In this document: in pieces, positions 16,295 through 24,885 of the stretch
Numbering within the stretch: position 1 is the stretch's first letter
Layout: the number at the start of each line of letters is the position of its first letter
Source: Verrucomicrobiales bacterium
Lineage (GTDB): Bacteria; Verrucomicrobiota; Verrucomicrobiae; Limisphaerales; UBA1100
DNA length: 64,000 bases
Assembly: GCA_002721895.1 (NCBI GenBank)
Contig: PBLV01000046.1
Coordinates: forward strand, 17,540 to 81,539
Direction: 5' to 3'
Position numbers and translations under genes: made by a program
The notes under the pieces: generated by a model
Told to the model about the DNA's origin: nothing
The model's input: only the letters and a program-made list of their open reading frames with translations
Database searches by the model: none

Positions 16295-16872
16295 TTACCG
16301 ATACTTCCAGTTCTTCTCTTTCCCCTCGGCCATCCACTCGAGGGCGGTAGCGATGCGTTTTTCACGGGTGGCCTCGCGCTTGGCCTCGGTGATCCATTCC
16401 ACGTATTCACGTTGGCAACTCGGAGAGAAATTCTCGAACGTTTTTTTGGCCTTCGCATTTTTGGCGAGGGCTTTCTTGAAATAATCCGGCACAGCCAAAG
16501 CCTTGCGCTTGGCGGGTTTGGGCGCCTTTTTACCACTGGCATTCAGGGCAACGGCTGCCTTGATGTATTTGACCATGATCTTGTCCCCCGCCAAGTCCTT
16601 CACGTCGGTGAGTTTTTCACCGTTCATGAATGACGCGCCATCGTGGCGGAACAGACCATCCGGATCGTCCATCTCCTTCGCACATGCGCCTTGAAGGCCA
16701 CCATGCCAGCCACGATGCCCTCATGCATGAAAGTGGGGGCGTTCCACTTTATCTCCTCCTGAATCTCCGGACAGGCTTGATGAAACAGCTTTCGGATTTT
16801 CCTGAGAATCGGCTGAGCGAATGGCGCGGCTTCGGCAATGTATGCGTCGACTTTTGGGGATGCGTTTTTCAT
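16295..16872 (-). pseudogene. ydeI/OmdA-like (DUF1801 plus OmdA) gene, frameshifted
   Basis: Two minus-strand frames together form one YdeI-type protein. The first (from ATG 16872 or 16887 to about 16680) gives KVDAYIAEAAPFAQPILRKI and WNAPTFMHEGIVAGMVAFKA, the DUF1801 half. The second (about 16672 to 16295) gives DPDGLFRHDGASFMNGEKL, DLAGDKIMVKYIKAAVALN and VPDYFKKALAKNAKAKKTFE, the linker and OmdA half. The join near 16672-16685 changes frame. The segment that normally links AFKxH to the DPDG block seems to be missing, so a small deletion is more likely than a single base error. The family binds cationic peptides or is of unknown role. Two separate small proteins remain a less likely reading. 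Confidence 0.7.
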
Positions 16873-16873
16873 T

Positions 16874-17830
16874 TTAGTTGATGACATTTTTGGGTGTCCC
16901 CACGAGGAATGCGCTAAGGTTGTCTGCAGCTATCTCCATGAGGCGGGCGCGGGCGGACCGAGTGGCCCAACCGATGTGCGGGGTGATAATTATGTTCTTG
17001 GCGGCGAACAACGAGTTGTCCGCGCAAGGCGGCTCCGTGGACAACACATCCGTAGCCGCGCCGGCGATCTGGCCGGAATTCAGGGCGGCGACCAGTGCTG
17101 CTTCGTCGACCAATGGACCACGGGCGGTGTTGATGAGGAAGGCCGTTGGCTTCATGGACGCAAGCAGCGGCGCGTTCACGAATTCCCTGTTCTCGTCAGT
17201 CAGTGGACAGTGAAGGCTGACAATGTCGGCTTCACGAAAGAGCGCGTTCCGTTCGACAAACCGGACGCCAGCAATCTTCCGGGGCGTGCGGGTATGAACC
17301 AAGATTTTCATCCCAAACGCCTGCGCAAGCCGAGCCACGGCCTGACCAATGGCACCGAAACCCACCAATCCCAGAGTCAAGCCGTCAAGTTCCACAAGTG
17401 GCTTTTTCCAGTAACAAAAATCCGGGCACTTCGCCCATTCGCCAGCCTTAACGCTGTCGGAATGGAGAGCCGGCTGGGATGCCAACTCGAGCATCAAGGC
17501 TAGGGTCATTTGGGCAACCGCTTGGGTGCCGTATCCTGGGATGTTGGTGACCGGGATGCCCCACTGCCGGGCTGCGGCGATGTCGACAACGTTGAAGCCG
17601 GTGGCCAGAACGCCAATATACTTCAACGCGGGAAGGGCACTAATGGCCTCGGCGGGGAGCAATGCCTTGTTGGTAAAAACAATCTCGGCGTGGGTGGCGC
17701 GTTCAACCACCTGCCCCGGCGGTGTGCGGTCGTGGACGGCAAAGCTACCCTGTGCGGCGATGGCATCCCACGAGAGATCACCGGGATTGAGGGTGAACCC
17801 ATCCAAGACAACGATGTTTGGCCGGGACAT
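16874..17830 (-). CDS. D-2-hydroxyacid dehydrogenase, glycerate/hydroxypyruvate type
   Basis: A 318-residue NAD(P)H-dependent dehydrogenase. GLVGFGAIGQAVARLAQAFG near residue 153 is the Rossmann loop. The catalytic trio is Arg in INTARGPLVDEAAL, Glu in LSTEPPCADN and His in ITPHIGWAT. IGVLATGFNVVDI in the substrate domain matches glycerate dehydrogenase/hydroxypyruvate reductases, so reduction of hydroxypyruvate to D-glycerate is the best guess. The stop lies just inside the start of the ydeI-like pseudogene. Upstream, across a short gap, the MORN-like gene runs the other way. Confidence 0.9.
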   Translation of the reverse strand: MSRPNIVVLDGFTLNPGDLSWDAIAAQGSFAVHDRTPPGQVVERATHAEIVFTNKALLPAEAISALPALKYIGVLATGFNVVDIAAARQWGIPVTNIPGYGTQAVAQMTLALMLELASQPALHSDSVKAGEWAKCPDFCYWKKPLVELDGLTLGLVGFGAIGQAVARLAQAFGMKILVHTRTPRKIAGVRFVERNALFREADIVSLHCPLTDENREFVNAPLLASMKPTAFLINTARGPLVDEAALVAALNSGQIAGAATDVLSTEPPCADNSLFAAKNIIITPHIGWATRSARARLMEIAADNLSAFLVGTPKNVIN

Positions 17831-17917
17831 GGGGAGAGGGTACTGGATGTCCCTTCAAGGTCGAGTCATCAAAATGGCACTTGAAAACTGGGGCCTGAAA
17901 ATCGAGACTTTGCGCCC

Positions 17918-18502
17918 ATGACAGCCGATGCAAGAAAACGCCCGGTCAAGTACTCCCAACTGGAGTGGCGCAATAAAGCGGGGGAAACATTTGACGCGTT
18001 CCGTGAGGATTGTTTGGCGTACCTGAAGGAGACGGACGCGCTGTTCAGCGGGTGCGCGGTGGAATTGGGCGAGAACGGCAAGGTGATACTGGAGGGAAAT
18101 TTCCATGAAGGTCGTCCGCATGGGGAGGAAATCTGGTTCCATGAAAATGGAAACCGCAATTCTCTGGTGACCTTCCAGCACGGCCTCCGACACGGGCCAC
18201 ACCTAGTCTGGCATGAGGACGGGGAACTGCAGATTGACGTCTGCTATAACAAGGGAAAACGGGACGGGCGCCACTCGGTGTTCTACGAAAGCGGACAAAA
18301 ACGGTCACAGGCCGATTTCGTCAACGACAAGCTACACGGCCTCTACATCACTTGGCACGAGGATGGGACGAAGAAAAGCGAGCGAACATTTAAAGACGGG
18401 GCGGAGGTGAAGCGCCGTGAATGGAAACGCGACGGGGCACAAAAGGATTTGAAGAACTGGACCCCGACAGGAACCGCGCGCGAGGCAGCGGTGGAGGCAT
18501 AA
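17918..18502 (+). CDS. MORN-like (YwqK-type) repeat protein
   Basis: A 194-residue protein with several copies of the MORN_2 pattern: GRPHGEEIWFHENGN, GLRHGPHLVWHEDGE, GKRDGRHSVFYESGQ and DKLHGLYITWHEDGT, each about 23 residues apart. These beta-hairpin repeats are found in proteins annotated as YwqK family antitoxins and in many PVC proteins. No signal peptide is present. The biochemical role is unknown; no toxin gene is adjacent. Its stop codon directly abuts the stop of the convergent RidA gene with no gap. Confidence 0.82.
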   Translation: MTADARKRPVKYSQLEWRNKAGETFDAFREDCLAYLKETDALFSGCAVELGENGKVILEGNFHEGRPHGEEIWFHENGNRNSLVTFQHGLRHGPHLVWHEDGELQIDVCYNKGKRDGRHSVFYESGQKRSQADFVNDKLHGLYITWHEDGTKKSERTFKDGAEVKRREWKRDGAQKDLKNWTPTGTAREAAVEA

Positions 18503-18964
18503 TCAGTCCGAAACCTCGGCAATCAGACTGAGTTGCACGGCGGCATCAAGAGGCATTTCGTTGATGCCCAGTGCCAACCGAGTGTGCCGGCCCTTCTCAC
18601 CAAACACTTCCGCGACCAGATCCGAGGCTCCGTTTAAAACCTGCGGATGCGCGCGAAAACCAGGCGCGCAGTGCACATATCCTTCAAGTCGGACAATTTG
18701 CTGGATTTTGGCCAGGTTCCCAGTCGCAGCCTTGAGCTGGGCAACGGCATTGAGGGCGCACAGGCGGGCGGCCTGATAGCCGGCCTCGACAGAAACCTCG
18801 GCCCCCAGTTTGCCGACGAAAGCAATTTCGCCGTCGCGAAATGGAAGCTGGCCGGATGTAAAAACGAGGCCGCCGACCCGCACCCAAGGCTGATAGGCAG
18901 CCACGGCAGCAGGCGGCTCCGGAAGCACAATGCCCATTTCAGTCAGTTTCTCCTCGGGGGTCAT
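18503..18964 (-). CDS. RidA/YjgF family protein
   Basis: A 153-residue member of the Rid superfamily, longer-type subgroup. VGGLVFTSGQLPF, RLCALNAVAQLKAATGNLAK, IVRLEGYVHCAPGF and HTRLALGINEMPLDAAVQ are the family blocks, including the Arg (in TRLALG) that holds substrate carboxylates. Classical RidA hydrolyses reactive enamines and imines from PLP enzymes; the C-terminal Glu of classical RidA is not obvious here (QLSLIAEV), so the activity may differ. Its ATG overlaps the stop of the STAS gene by 4 bases, so it belongs to the holA-STAS-ridA unit. Confidence 0.88.
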   Translation of the reverse strand: MTPEEKLTEMGIVLPEPPAAVAAYQPWVRVGGLVFTSGQLPFRDGEIAFVGKLGAEVSVEAGYQAARLCALNAVAQLKAATGNLAKIQQIVRLEGYVHCAPGFRAHPQVLNGASDLVAEVFGEKGRHTRLALGINEMPLDAAVQLSLIAEVSD

Positions 18965-19455
18965 GGCTGGTCCTGATTTTTGAGGTCCTCTTCCAGGAAA
19001 CGGGTGACATCCTTAAAGCGCGGAATGTTGTCGGCATTCAACTCCATCAACAAACGGTGTGCTTCCAGACTGGTTTCAGTCAATTCACGCTTGGCAGCGG
19101 GCGCGGATTCGGCCTGCTCCATTTGCGCGGTCAAGGGGTTCTCGCCTTGCCCCACCTTGAAAAAGTCAAGCACCCCCAGATTATCAAGCAAGCCGGTGAT
19201 GCGGTCCGACGGGTTGAGTAACTCAATGGGTTTCTCAAGTCGCTGGGACAGGCTAGCCAAGACGCCCAAAAACGTGCTGTCCATGTTGACACAATCCGTC
19301 AAGTCCAGCAGCAGGGCGTGGCCGGCGTCGGCACAGAGCTTATTGGCCACGTTTTTAAAACCCGGGCTGGCGTTGAAGTTCGCGGGGCCATTAATCTTGA
19401 TGCAGACAACGCCGGCGACCATCGCAACCTCAAGGTGAGTCCCGTTGGCCCCCAT
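18961..19455 (-). CDS. STAS-domain protein (anti-sigma antagonist-like)
   Basis: A 164-residue protein with an N-terminal STAS fold: AGVVCIKINGPANFNASPGF, LLLDLTDCVNMDSTFLGVLA and IELLNPSDRITGLLDNLGV. The MDST segment corresponds to the region of the phosphorylated Ser in SpoIIAA-type antagonists. About 60 extra residues at the C-terminus (from LTAQMEQAE) look helical and charged and have no known domain. It probably takes part in a partner-switching signal pathway, but no kinase or sigma gene is nearby. The start overlaps the holA stop (TGATG) and the end overlaps ridA. Confidence 0.8.
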   Translation of the reverse strand: MGANGTHLEVAMVAGVVCIKINGPANFNASPGFKNVANKLCADAGHALLLDLTDCVNMDSTFLGVLASLSQRLEKPIELLNPSDRITGLLDNLGVLDFFKVGQGENPLTAQMEQAESAPAAKRELTETSLEAHRLLMELNADNIPRFKDVTRFLEEDLKNQDQP

Positions 19456-20630
19456 CAGGCAACAGTCCTTTCTCTGGCCAAAATTCTGGTGAGAGTTTGC
19501 TGCAGGAGAAACGTGTCATCCAGTGAACTGGAAACGAGGCGGCGATTGCACTGGAGAAGGAGATCAAGGGCACGGACAAGCTCATCCCGGGTCCAATGGC
19601 GAGCCTGTTCGGTGGCACGAAAAAGGACGTATGGGTTAAGCGAAAGCGGATTCAGCTTGCGCTCCCCAGGAAATGCGCCGGCGGGAACACGCTCAAGCTG
19701 CGGCTTGAATTGGGGGAAATTTCGCGCCGGCCGAATCCAGCCGGCGTCCATCATGGCACGAGCGAACAGTAGGGAACGCACCTTGCTGACTAGGCCGTAC
19801 AGCAAGCCGATGCTGGACCTGTTGCGATCTCCTCTCATCGCCCAGATTTCCTCATCCAACCGGCGCAGCAACAGGGAAATCTTGCGATCCCCCAGGGCAT
19901 CGCCCAGAGCAAACGCGCGGGCGTGTTTGCCGCGCGTGACAATAGCGGCCACATCAGCAACCGTCGCGGCGCGACGGCCACCAACATACAAGGCCAGCTT
20001 CTCGCATTCGCTGATAAGCGCCCGACGATCCGGCCCCACGGCCTGCACGAGTTCCTGCTGAGCGTCAAAATCCAGCCGCACTTCAAGGGCGCGCATCTTG
20101 GCGGTGACAAGTTGTTCAGCCTTGCCCGCCCAGTCGCGATCATCAATGGACAAAGCCTCAAAAATCTCCACATACCCCTGCTTGGCGACCGTCTTGTAAA
20201 ACCCCTTCCGCTTGTCCACCTTGCCGGCGCTGACCAGTAGTTTTACACCCTGCCAGTCGAAGGCCTTCAATTCCGTGGCCAAGTCCGCCAAGCCCATGTT
20301 GACATCAGCAGCCCGGGCGGTGCGATCATCCACAAGAAAGTTGCAGTCCTTGAACCAAACTACTTTGGCACCCCCGAAGAAAGGAAGGGTTTGCAACGCC
20401 TCATGCAAACGGGCCAGTGCGCGAGTCGCCTCGGAGGCGTTGGCAGCAGTAGCCTCCAAGATCTCGTGATCCATCCCTCCCGCAGCATCACACCAGCCCT
20501 GAAAAACCTGCCGGGCACGGGCCGAGACAGCGAAATCATCCTCGCCATGGATGAGGGCGAGCGGCTGTTCCGGAAGGGCGGCGGCCTTATTCTTCGGATT
20601 CTTCGCTGGCACCTTCGTTGATCCGCTCAA
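19455..20630 (-). CDS. holA: DNA polymerase III delta subunit
   Basis: A 391-residue clamp-loader delta subunit, which opens the beta sliding clamp. Family landmarks are ALIHGEDDFAVSARARQVF at the N-terminal strand, LPFFGGAKVVWFKDCNFL, KLLVSAGKVDKRKGFYK and the C-terminal collar LVRALDLLLQCNRRLVSS. The first 15 codons overlap the end of the upstream bifunctional-nuclease gene by 44 bases; the family fold starts only at about residue 22, so a later non-ATG start cannot be excluded. It leads a tightly packed unit with the STAS and RidA genes. Confidence 0.88.
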   Translation of the reverse strand: MSGSTKVPAKNPKNKAAALPEQPLALIHGEDDFAVSARARQVFQGWCDAAGGMDHEILEATAANASEATRALARLHEALQTLPFFGGAKVVWFKDCNFLVDDRTARAADVNMGLADLATELKAFDWQGVKLLVSAGKVDKRKGFYKTVAKQGYVEIFEALSIDDRDWAGKAEQLVTAKMRALEVRLDFDAQQELVQAVGPDRRALISECEKLALYVGGRRAATVADVAAIVTRGKHARAFALGDALGDRKISLLLRRLDEEIWAMRGDRNRSSIGLLYGLVSKVRSLLFARAMMDAGWIRPARNFPQFKPQLERVPAGAFPGERKLNPLSLNPYVLFRATEQARHWTRDELVRALDLLLQCNRRLVSSSLDDTFLLQQTLTRILARERTVA

Positions 20631-21045
20631 GAAACTCGCTCATGTCCTCCACCCGTTCAAACAGGTCGGCAGCGACATAAACAGGGACTTTTTGCGAGGC
20701 CGCAATGGCCAGGCAATCGCTGGGTCGGGCATCCAGTTCGACAATTTTGGTCCCCAGCTCATTCTCCATTTTTAAAATAATGCGCGCGAAGTAGGTGGAG
20801 TTTTTTAATTCCGTCACGATCACGCGCTCGACATCGATACCAAACCCGGTGAAGACATTGCCCATGAGATCGTGCGTAAGCGGCCGTTCCTTGGGGGCAT
20901 CGCGCAGGAACATCCCGATGACCGAGGCCATGTTGGACTCGACCTGAATGACAAACACTTTTTCGTCGTTGCCAATGAAGATCGCCGCGCCGCTGTTGGC
21001 AGGCAGGATTCCCCGAATCTGGACTGGCAAGACTTCGCCGCTCAC
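20587..21045 (-). CDS. Bifunctional nuclease family protein (DUF151)
   Basis: A protein of about 152 residues. Family blocks are VLPVQIRGILPANSGAAIFI at the N-terminus, FGIDVERVIVTELKNSTYFA in the middle and IVELDARPSDCLAIAASQKV, the signature DARPSD segment. Plant and bacterial members have been reported as DNase/RNase enzymes; the true role in bacteria is unclear. The C-terminus ends in an acidic tail (GASEESEE). GTG 21045 is used because it starts just before the family fold; a GTG at 21078 would add 11 residues. The end overlaps holA by 44 bases. Confidence 0.85.
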   Translation of the reverse strand: MSGEVLPVQIRGILPANSGAAIFIGNDEKVFVIQVESNMASVIGMFLRDAPKERPLTHDLMGNVFTGFGIDVERVIVTELKNSTYFARIILKMENELGTKIVELDARPSDCLAIAASQKVPVYVAADLFERVEDMSEFLERINEGASEESEE

Positions 21046-21132
21046 GGTGCAACTGTACGCCCATGATGGCCAAAACACAAGAGGCGGACGGGAAATGCTT
21101 GCCCATCCCGCGTCGCCGGGCAGGATGGGCGC

Positions 21133-21618
21133 ATGACGTTCCGGGATAAAATTGTCCCCTTGGAAAAACTAGCCACTTGGCGGGAGGCATGGCGTGCCCG
21201 CGGGCAGCGGCTGGCGGCGACCAACGGCTGTTTTGATATCCTGCACGCCGGCCACGTGAATTACCTCGCCGAGGCCCGCGAACAAGCCGACGCGCTGCTA
21301 GTGGGCTTGAACAGTGACCACTCCGTGCAAGCACTCAAGGGCAACGGACGCCCCGTCCAGACTGAGGCCGATCGCGCGCTGGTGTTGGCCGCGCTGGAAT
21401 CCGTGGACGGGGTCTGCATTTTTAACGAAACCCGGGCCACACAGTTCCTGAAGGTTGCCCAGCCGGATGTCTACGTGAAAGGCGGCGATTACACCGTGGA
21501 CGAACTCCCCGCCGAGGAGCGCGCCGTGGTGGATGCTGCCGGCGGAAGCATCGTGGTGCTGGGCCATGTGCCCGGCCAATCCTCCACCGGGTTGGCCGAC
21601 CGTATTGCGCGTTTGTGA
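21133..21618 (+). CDS. rfaE2: D-glycero-beta-D-manno-heptose 1-phosphate adenylyltransferase
   Basis: A 161-residue nucleotidyltransferase. NGCFDILHAGHV is the family HxGH nucleotide-binding motif, LLVGLNSDHSVQALKG and GRPVQTEADRALVLAALESV are the following conserved blocks, and PDVYVKGGDYTVDELPAE is the KGGDY motif. It makes ADP-heptose, the precursor of lipopolysaccharide inner core. This stand-alone form corresponds to the C-terminal half of HldE; the kinase half is not in the window. It supports an LPS-bearing Gram-negative envelope. It is divergent from the DUF151 gene with under 100 bases between them. Confidence 0.93.
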   Translation: MTFRDKIVPLEKLATWREAWRARGQRLAATNGCFDILHAGHVNYLAEAREQADALLVGLNSDHSVQALKGNGRPVQTEADRALVLAALESVDGVCIFNETRATQFLKVAQPDVYVKGGDYTVDELPAEERAVVDAAGGSIVVLGHVPGQSSTGLADRIARL

Positions 21619-21654
21619 GTTGCCCAAACTCGTCCCGAAGCGTATACGGGAGGC

Positions 21655-22221
21655 ATGAAGGCCGCAGTCCTCTCTTCTTTGTTCCTCTCCGCCACCATGG
21701 TCGTAGCCCAAGATCTCCAGCCACCTGAGCCAGCTCCCGTTCCCCCGGATGGCTTTGGCGAGCCACAGCCACCGATGATGGGTGGCGGCATGGCGATGCC
21801 CGGTTTTGTGGATTTTGGCGGCCCCGGTAGATTTGAAATCAAGACCGTTCAAATCATCCCCGAAGGGGGCGACAAGCCTGCCCTCTTCACCCTGAAGCTC
21901 GACACACAAACCGGCCAAATCTGGCAAATGAAACTGGACGTCCGGACCAAGCGCCTGACCCTCGTACCCGTGGGCGGAGGCCAGCCCCCGCACTTTAATG
22001 GTGGACGCCCCGGTGTAGGCTTCGGGGTGGTGCCCGGTGGCGGCGCTGTTCCTCCCGGTATCAATGTTTTCCCCGGTGGTGTGCCCGGCGGCGGCGCGCC
22101 ACCCCTGCCTGACGGCCCCGCCTTTCCCCAGCCTGGCCCCAACATCCAACCCGGCATCGCGCCCCGGCCTTTTCCGAACCTTCCACCGCGTAGACCCGCG
22201 CCGCCACAGGAAGGGCGGTAA
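21655..22221 (+). CDS. Secreted Gly/Pro-rich protein of unknown function
   Basis: A 188-residue protein with a signal peptide (MKAAVLSSLFLSATMVVAQ). A short folded-looking core (residues 60-105, RFEIKTVQIIPEGG, ALFTLKLDTQTGQIWQMKL) sits between Pro/Gly-rich stretches; the C-terminal third is almost all Gly, Pro, Phe and Val (for example PGGGAVPPGINVFPGG). The core resembles the short strands of lipoprotein-like sensors that compare a value with control, but I recognise no family. It lies between rfaE2 and guaB on the same strand and may be co-transcribed with them. It is probably disordered in the periplasm or at the surface. Confidence 0.7.
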   Translation: MKAAVLSSLFLSATMVVAQDLQPPEPAPVPPDGFGEPQPPMMGGGMAMPGFVDFGGPGRFEIKTVQIIPEGGDKPALFTLKLDTQTGQIWQMKLDVRTKRLTLVPVGGGQPPHFNGGRPGVGFGVVPGGGAVPPGINVFPGGVPGGGAPPLPDGPAFPQPGPNIQPGIAPRPFPNLPPRRPAPPQEGR

Positions 22222-22266
22222 ACAATTCCCACTTGTCACGCCACGCGGCTCCGGGCATCCTTGCCC

Positions 22267-23829
22267 ATGGCAGTCGCGCATGACCCCGAGCCGCGCCATT
22301 ACATGGCGGCGGACGATTTTTTCCACGTTCAGGGCACACTCGCGTTGACGTATGACGACGTCACGCTGGCCACCCGCTACTCAGAAGTTCTGCCCCGCGA
22401 CACGGTTTTAGACACCTCCCTTGCCGAAGGTCTTTCCCTCAACCTGCCCATCCTCTCAGCTGACATGGACACCGTCACGGAATCCGGCATGGCCATCGCC
22501 ATGGCCCTCAACGGCGGCTTGGGCCTCATCCACTACAACATGCCGGAGAAACAGCAGATCAAGGAAGTAGACCGGGTTAAAAACCACGTGCATGGGTTGA
22601 TCCAGGATCCCATTACCGTTCCGCCCGGGCAAATGGTCGGGGACGTGGTGAGAATGATGGAGGAACACAAGTTTGCTTTCAGCACTTTTCCGGTGGTAGA
22701 GGAAGGAGGCCGGCTGGCGGGCCTGCTTTCGGGCAGCGTGGTGAGGCCGCGATATGCGCATCGGAAAGTGTCTGAGGCCATGATCGCCCGCGATCAGGTG
22801 CATGCCATTCATGAGAAAGATCTGGACCCTGATCCGATTGCGGTGGCCGATAAATTTTTCACCGATCACCCCGGCATCAACAAACTTCTGGTGGTGGGCG
22901 ATGACGACCAGTTGCGCGGCTTGTTCACGATGAGCGACGTGGAACGCATCACGATGGAAAAGAAGGCACAGTTCCGCCCCGCGCGCGACAGCCAGTTCCG
23001 CCTTCTCTGTGGCGCGGCCGTTTCCGCCACACGTAACGCCTTTGGTGAACTGGATCGTGACCGCATCCGCGACCACGTGGACGCCTTGGTGGAGCGGGGT
23101 CTGGATGTGGTTGCCGTCTCCACCGCGCACGGGCATACGAAAGGCGTCGGCGAAACCATCCGTGTCATCCGCGAGGCCCACCCCAGCCTGCCCATCATTG
23201 CTGGTAACGTCACTTCCGCCGAGGGCGTGGAATTCCTTGCCGATTGCGGCGCAAACGCCATCAAGGTGGGCCAAGGGCCGGGCTCCATTTGCACCACGCG
23301 AGTCGTGGCCGGCGTGGGTATTCCGCAATTGACGGCGCTCTATGTCACCTCGCGCGCGGCGCGGGATGCCGGCGTGAGTATCATTGCCGATGGCGGCATC
23401 ACCAAGAGTGGCGATATCGTCAAAGCCCTGACCTTGGCCGATGCTGTCATCTGCGGAGGCCTCTTCGCCGGCTGCGCCGAGGCACCCGGCCAAATCATGG
23501 AAATCGGGGGCAAACTCTACAAGCAGTACCGTGGGATGGGCAGCCACGCCGCGATGGAGGCGGGTTCAGCCGCGCGTTACGGCCACATCAAGGGTGGCAA
23601 CAGCAAGATCGCGGCCGAGGGCGTAGAGGCGTTAAAGGAAGTTTCCGGGTCGGTGGACCAGACCCTCACCCAGTTGATCGGCGGCATCCAGAGCGGCATG
23701 GGTTATCTCGGCTCGGCCAACCTGGCCGCCCTGCGTCAGCGCGCGCGCTATATTCGCATCAGCCCCGCTGGACAACGCGAGGCCGGCGCGCACGACGTCA
23801 TTGAAATGAAGGCGGGCGGCAACAACTAA
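22267..23829 (+). CDS. guaB: IMP dehydrogenase-like enzyme with CBS domains, divergent
   Basis: A 520-residue protein with the full IMPDH/GMPR layout: N-terminal barrel part ([15 protein letters not shown]), two CBS domains at about residues 108-230, then the catalytic loop [15 protein letters not shown] with Cys342, and [19 protein letters not shown] with the flap Arg-Tyr pair. Unusual points: the Asp that usually precedes the THGH segment is Ser285 (VSTAHGH), DGGIR is DGGIT, and the usual EGxEGxVPYKG flap is [15 protein letters not shown] dehydrogenase (IMP to XMP, guanine nucleotide synthesis) is the best call, but a GMP reductase or variant activity is possible. ATG 22267 is used. Confidence 0.8.
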   Translation: MAVAHDPEPRHYMAADDFFHVQGTLALTYDDVTLATRYSEVLPRDTVLDTSLAEGLSLNLPILSADMDTVTESGMAIAMALNGGLGLIHYNMPEKQQIKEVDRVKNHVHGLIQDPITVPPGQMVGDVVRMMEEHKFAFSTFPVVEEGGRLAGLLSGSVVRPRYAHRKVSEAMIARDQVHAIHEKDLDPDPIAVADKFFTDHPGINKLLVVGDDDQLRGLFTMSDVERITMEKKAQFRPARDSQFRLLCGAAVSATRNAFGELDRDRIRDHVDALVERGLDVVAVSTAHGHTKGVGETIRVIREAHPSLPIIAGNVTSAEGVEFLADCGANAIKVGQGPGSICTTRVVAGVGIPQLTALYVTSRAARDAGVSIIADGGITKSGDIVKALTLADAVICGGLFAGCAEAPGQIMEIGGKLYKQYRGMGSHAAMEAGSAARYGHIKGGNSKIAAEGVEALKEVSGSVDQTLTQLIGGIQSGMGYLGSANLAALRQRARYIRISPAGQREAGAHDVIEMKAGGNN

Positions 23830-23842
23830 AACCGGGGCGCGA

Positions 23843-24073
23843 TTAAAAAGTAACGCGCTCGTTCATGCGACCGCACTGGGGACACCGGGAAGATTCCACA
23901 TCCGCATCATCAGTGTAGACATAGCGGCAGTCTTCCGTGGCACAGCGGAATACATGGTCGCGGATGGGGTCCGCGTCAAAGATGCCCTGCCGCCGGCGGG
24001 TCCGCCAAGCCAGCCAAGTGAGCGCCAGCAAAAATGCCGCGAGCAGGAGTGGGATGAACTGGTGCGGAGCCAT
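23843..24073 (-). CDS. Small membrane protein with zinc-ribbon-like cysteines
   Basis: A 76-residue protein. One membrane helix (FIPLLLAAFLLALTWLAW) is followed by a soluble tail with four cysteines, FRCATEDCRYVYTDD and SRCPQCGRMNE, in a CxxxxC...CxxC pattern that looks like a zinc ribbon. The ATG at 24073 overlaps the stop of the TonB-like gene by one base, so it is the fourth gene of the ExbB-ExbD-TonB-like unit. The open frame continues upstream inside that gene, but this start gives a clean signal-anchor. The function is unknown; it may assist the energy-transducing complex. Confidence 0.75.
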   Translation of the reverse strand: MAPHQFIPLLLAAFLLALTWLAWRTRRRQGIFDADPIRDHVFRCATEDCRYVYTDDADVESSRCPQCGRMNERVTF

Positions 24074-24885
24074 CAGCGGGGCAGGACGGTTTTCACGGGC
24101 AATGAACGCTGGAGGACATTCGTAACTCCATCCGGGTGGGTGTGCCAATTGAAGATCAGGTTTCCCGTGGCCATGTCGCGCAGGGAAAACAGGTCTTCCG
24201 GGGGGGCATTGGTCAGCGGTTTAAAACGAATGGCACGGGCATGCTCCAGAGCGCGGGCATCCACCGTGGCATTGCCACACGGACTCAACAGGCGGGTGTT
24301 CAAGACCAGCCCACTGGAAGCAACATCCACCTGGACTATGGAAGGCGGCAGCACATCGGTGTGGGCCCAGGAAGCAAGTGTCAGGTTGCCCTCCAATCCG
24401 CGGTCGGCCAAGGGTCCGGTGCGCTCCAGAAACGAGGCGAACCGCATCCGCACTGGCGGAGGATCAACCCGGGCCAATTCCGGTGGCGGCTTTTCAAAAA
24501 CAGCGGGTGCAACGGCACGATTTGTCCGGAGAAACTCGGCCAACACACGGCCCATGTCACTGGCGTTATACTCCAGCCATTCCTGCTTCGGGATCCATTG
24601 GTAAAACTCGTGATGCGGCAGGCCGCGGTTGGTCAGCCATGCCGCGGAATGGCCGTAGCGGTTTGGCAAGGCAAGCCATGCGGGGTCCGTGGCTGCGAGA
24701 TGCTCCAGCAGTCCGGGATGGCTGACGGGCAAAAGTGTGGTTTCGGATTCTTGAGATTGCCCGGCATGCCTACTGCTCCCGGTAATCGTGTATATGCCAC
24801 CGACGAGAATTGCAAAAATCAGGCCGATGAACACCATCCACTGCGGGCCGGACCAGCGGGCGTCAACTGGCGGTTGATCCTTCAT
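24073..24885 (-). CDS. TonB-like energy transducer protein
   Basis: A 270-residue protein with one N-terminal membrane helix (PQWMVFIGLIFAILVGGIYT) and a periplasmic part. The C-terminal region VQVDVASSGLVLNTRLLSPC, NATVDARALEHARAIRFKPL has the strand-turn-helix pattern of the TonB C-terminal domain, in which SSG...D.AAL..AR..RF.P is typical. It lacks the usual long Pro-Lys spacer. Its ATG overlaps the ExbD stop (TGATG). With ExbB and ExbD next to it, the likely role is to pass proton-motive force to an outer-membrane receptor. The TonB call is by pattern and context. Confidence 0.65.
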   Translation of the reverse strand: MKDQPPVDARWSGPQWMVFIGLIFAILVGGIYTITGSSRHAGQSQESETTLLPVSHPGLLEHLAATDPAWLALPNRYGHSAAWLTNRGLPHHEFYQWIPKQEWLEYNASDMGRVLAEFLRTNRAVAPAVFEKPPPELARVDPPPVRMRFASFLERTGPLADRGLEGNLTLASWAHTDVLPPSIVQVDVASSGLVLNTRLLSPCGNATVDARALEHARAIRFKPLTNAPPEDLFSLRDMATGNLIFNWHTHPDGVTNVLQRSLPVKTVLPR

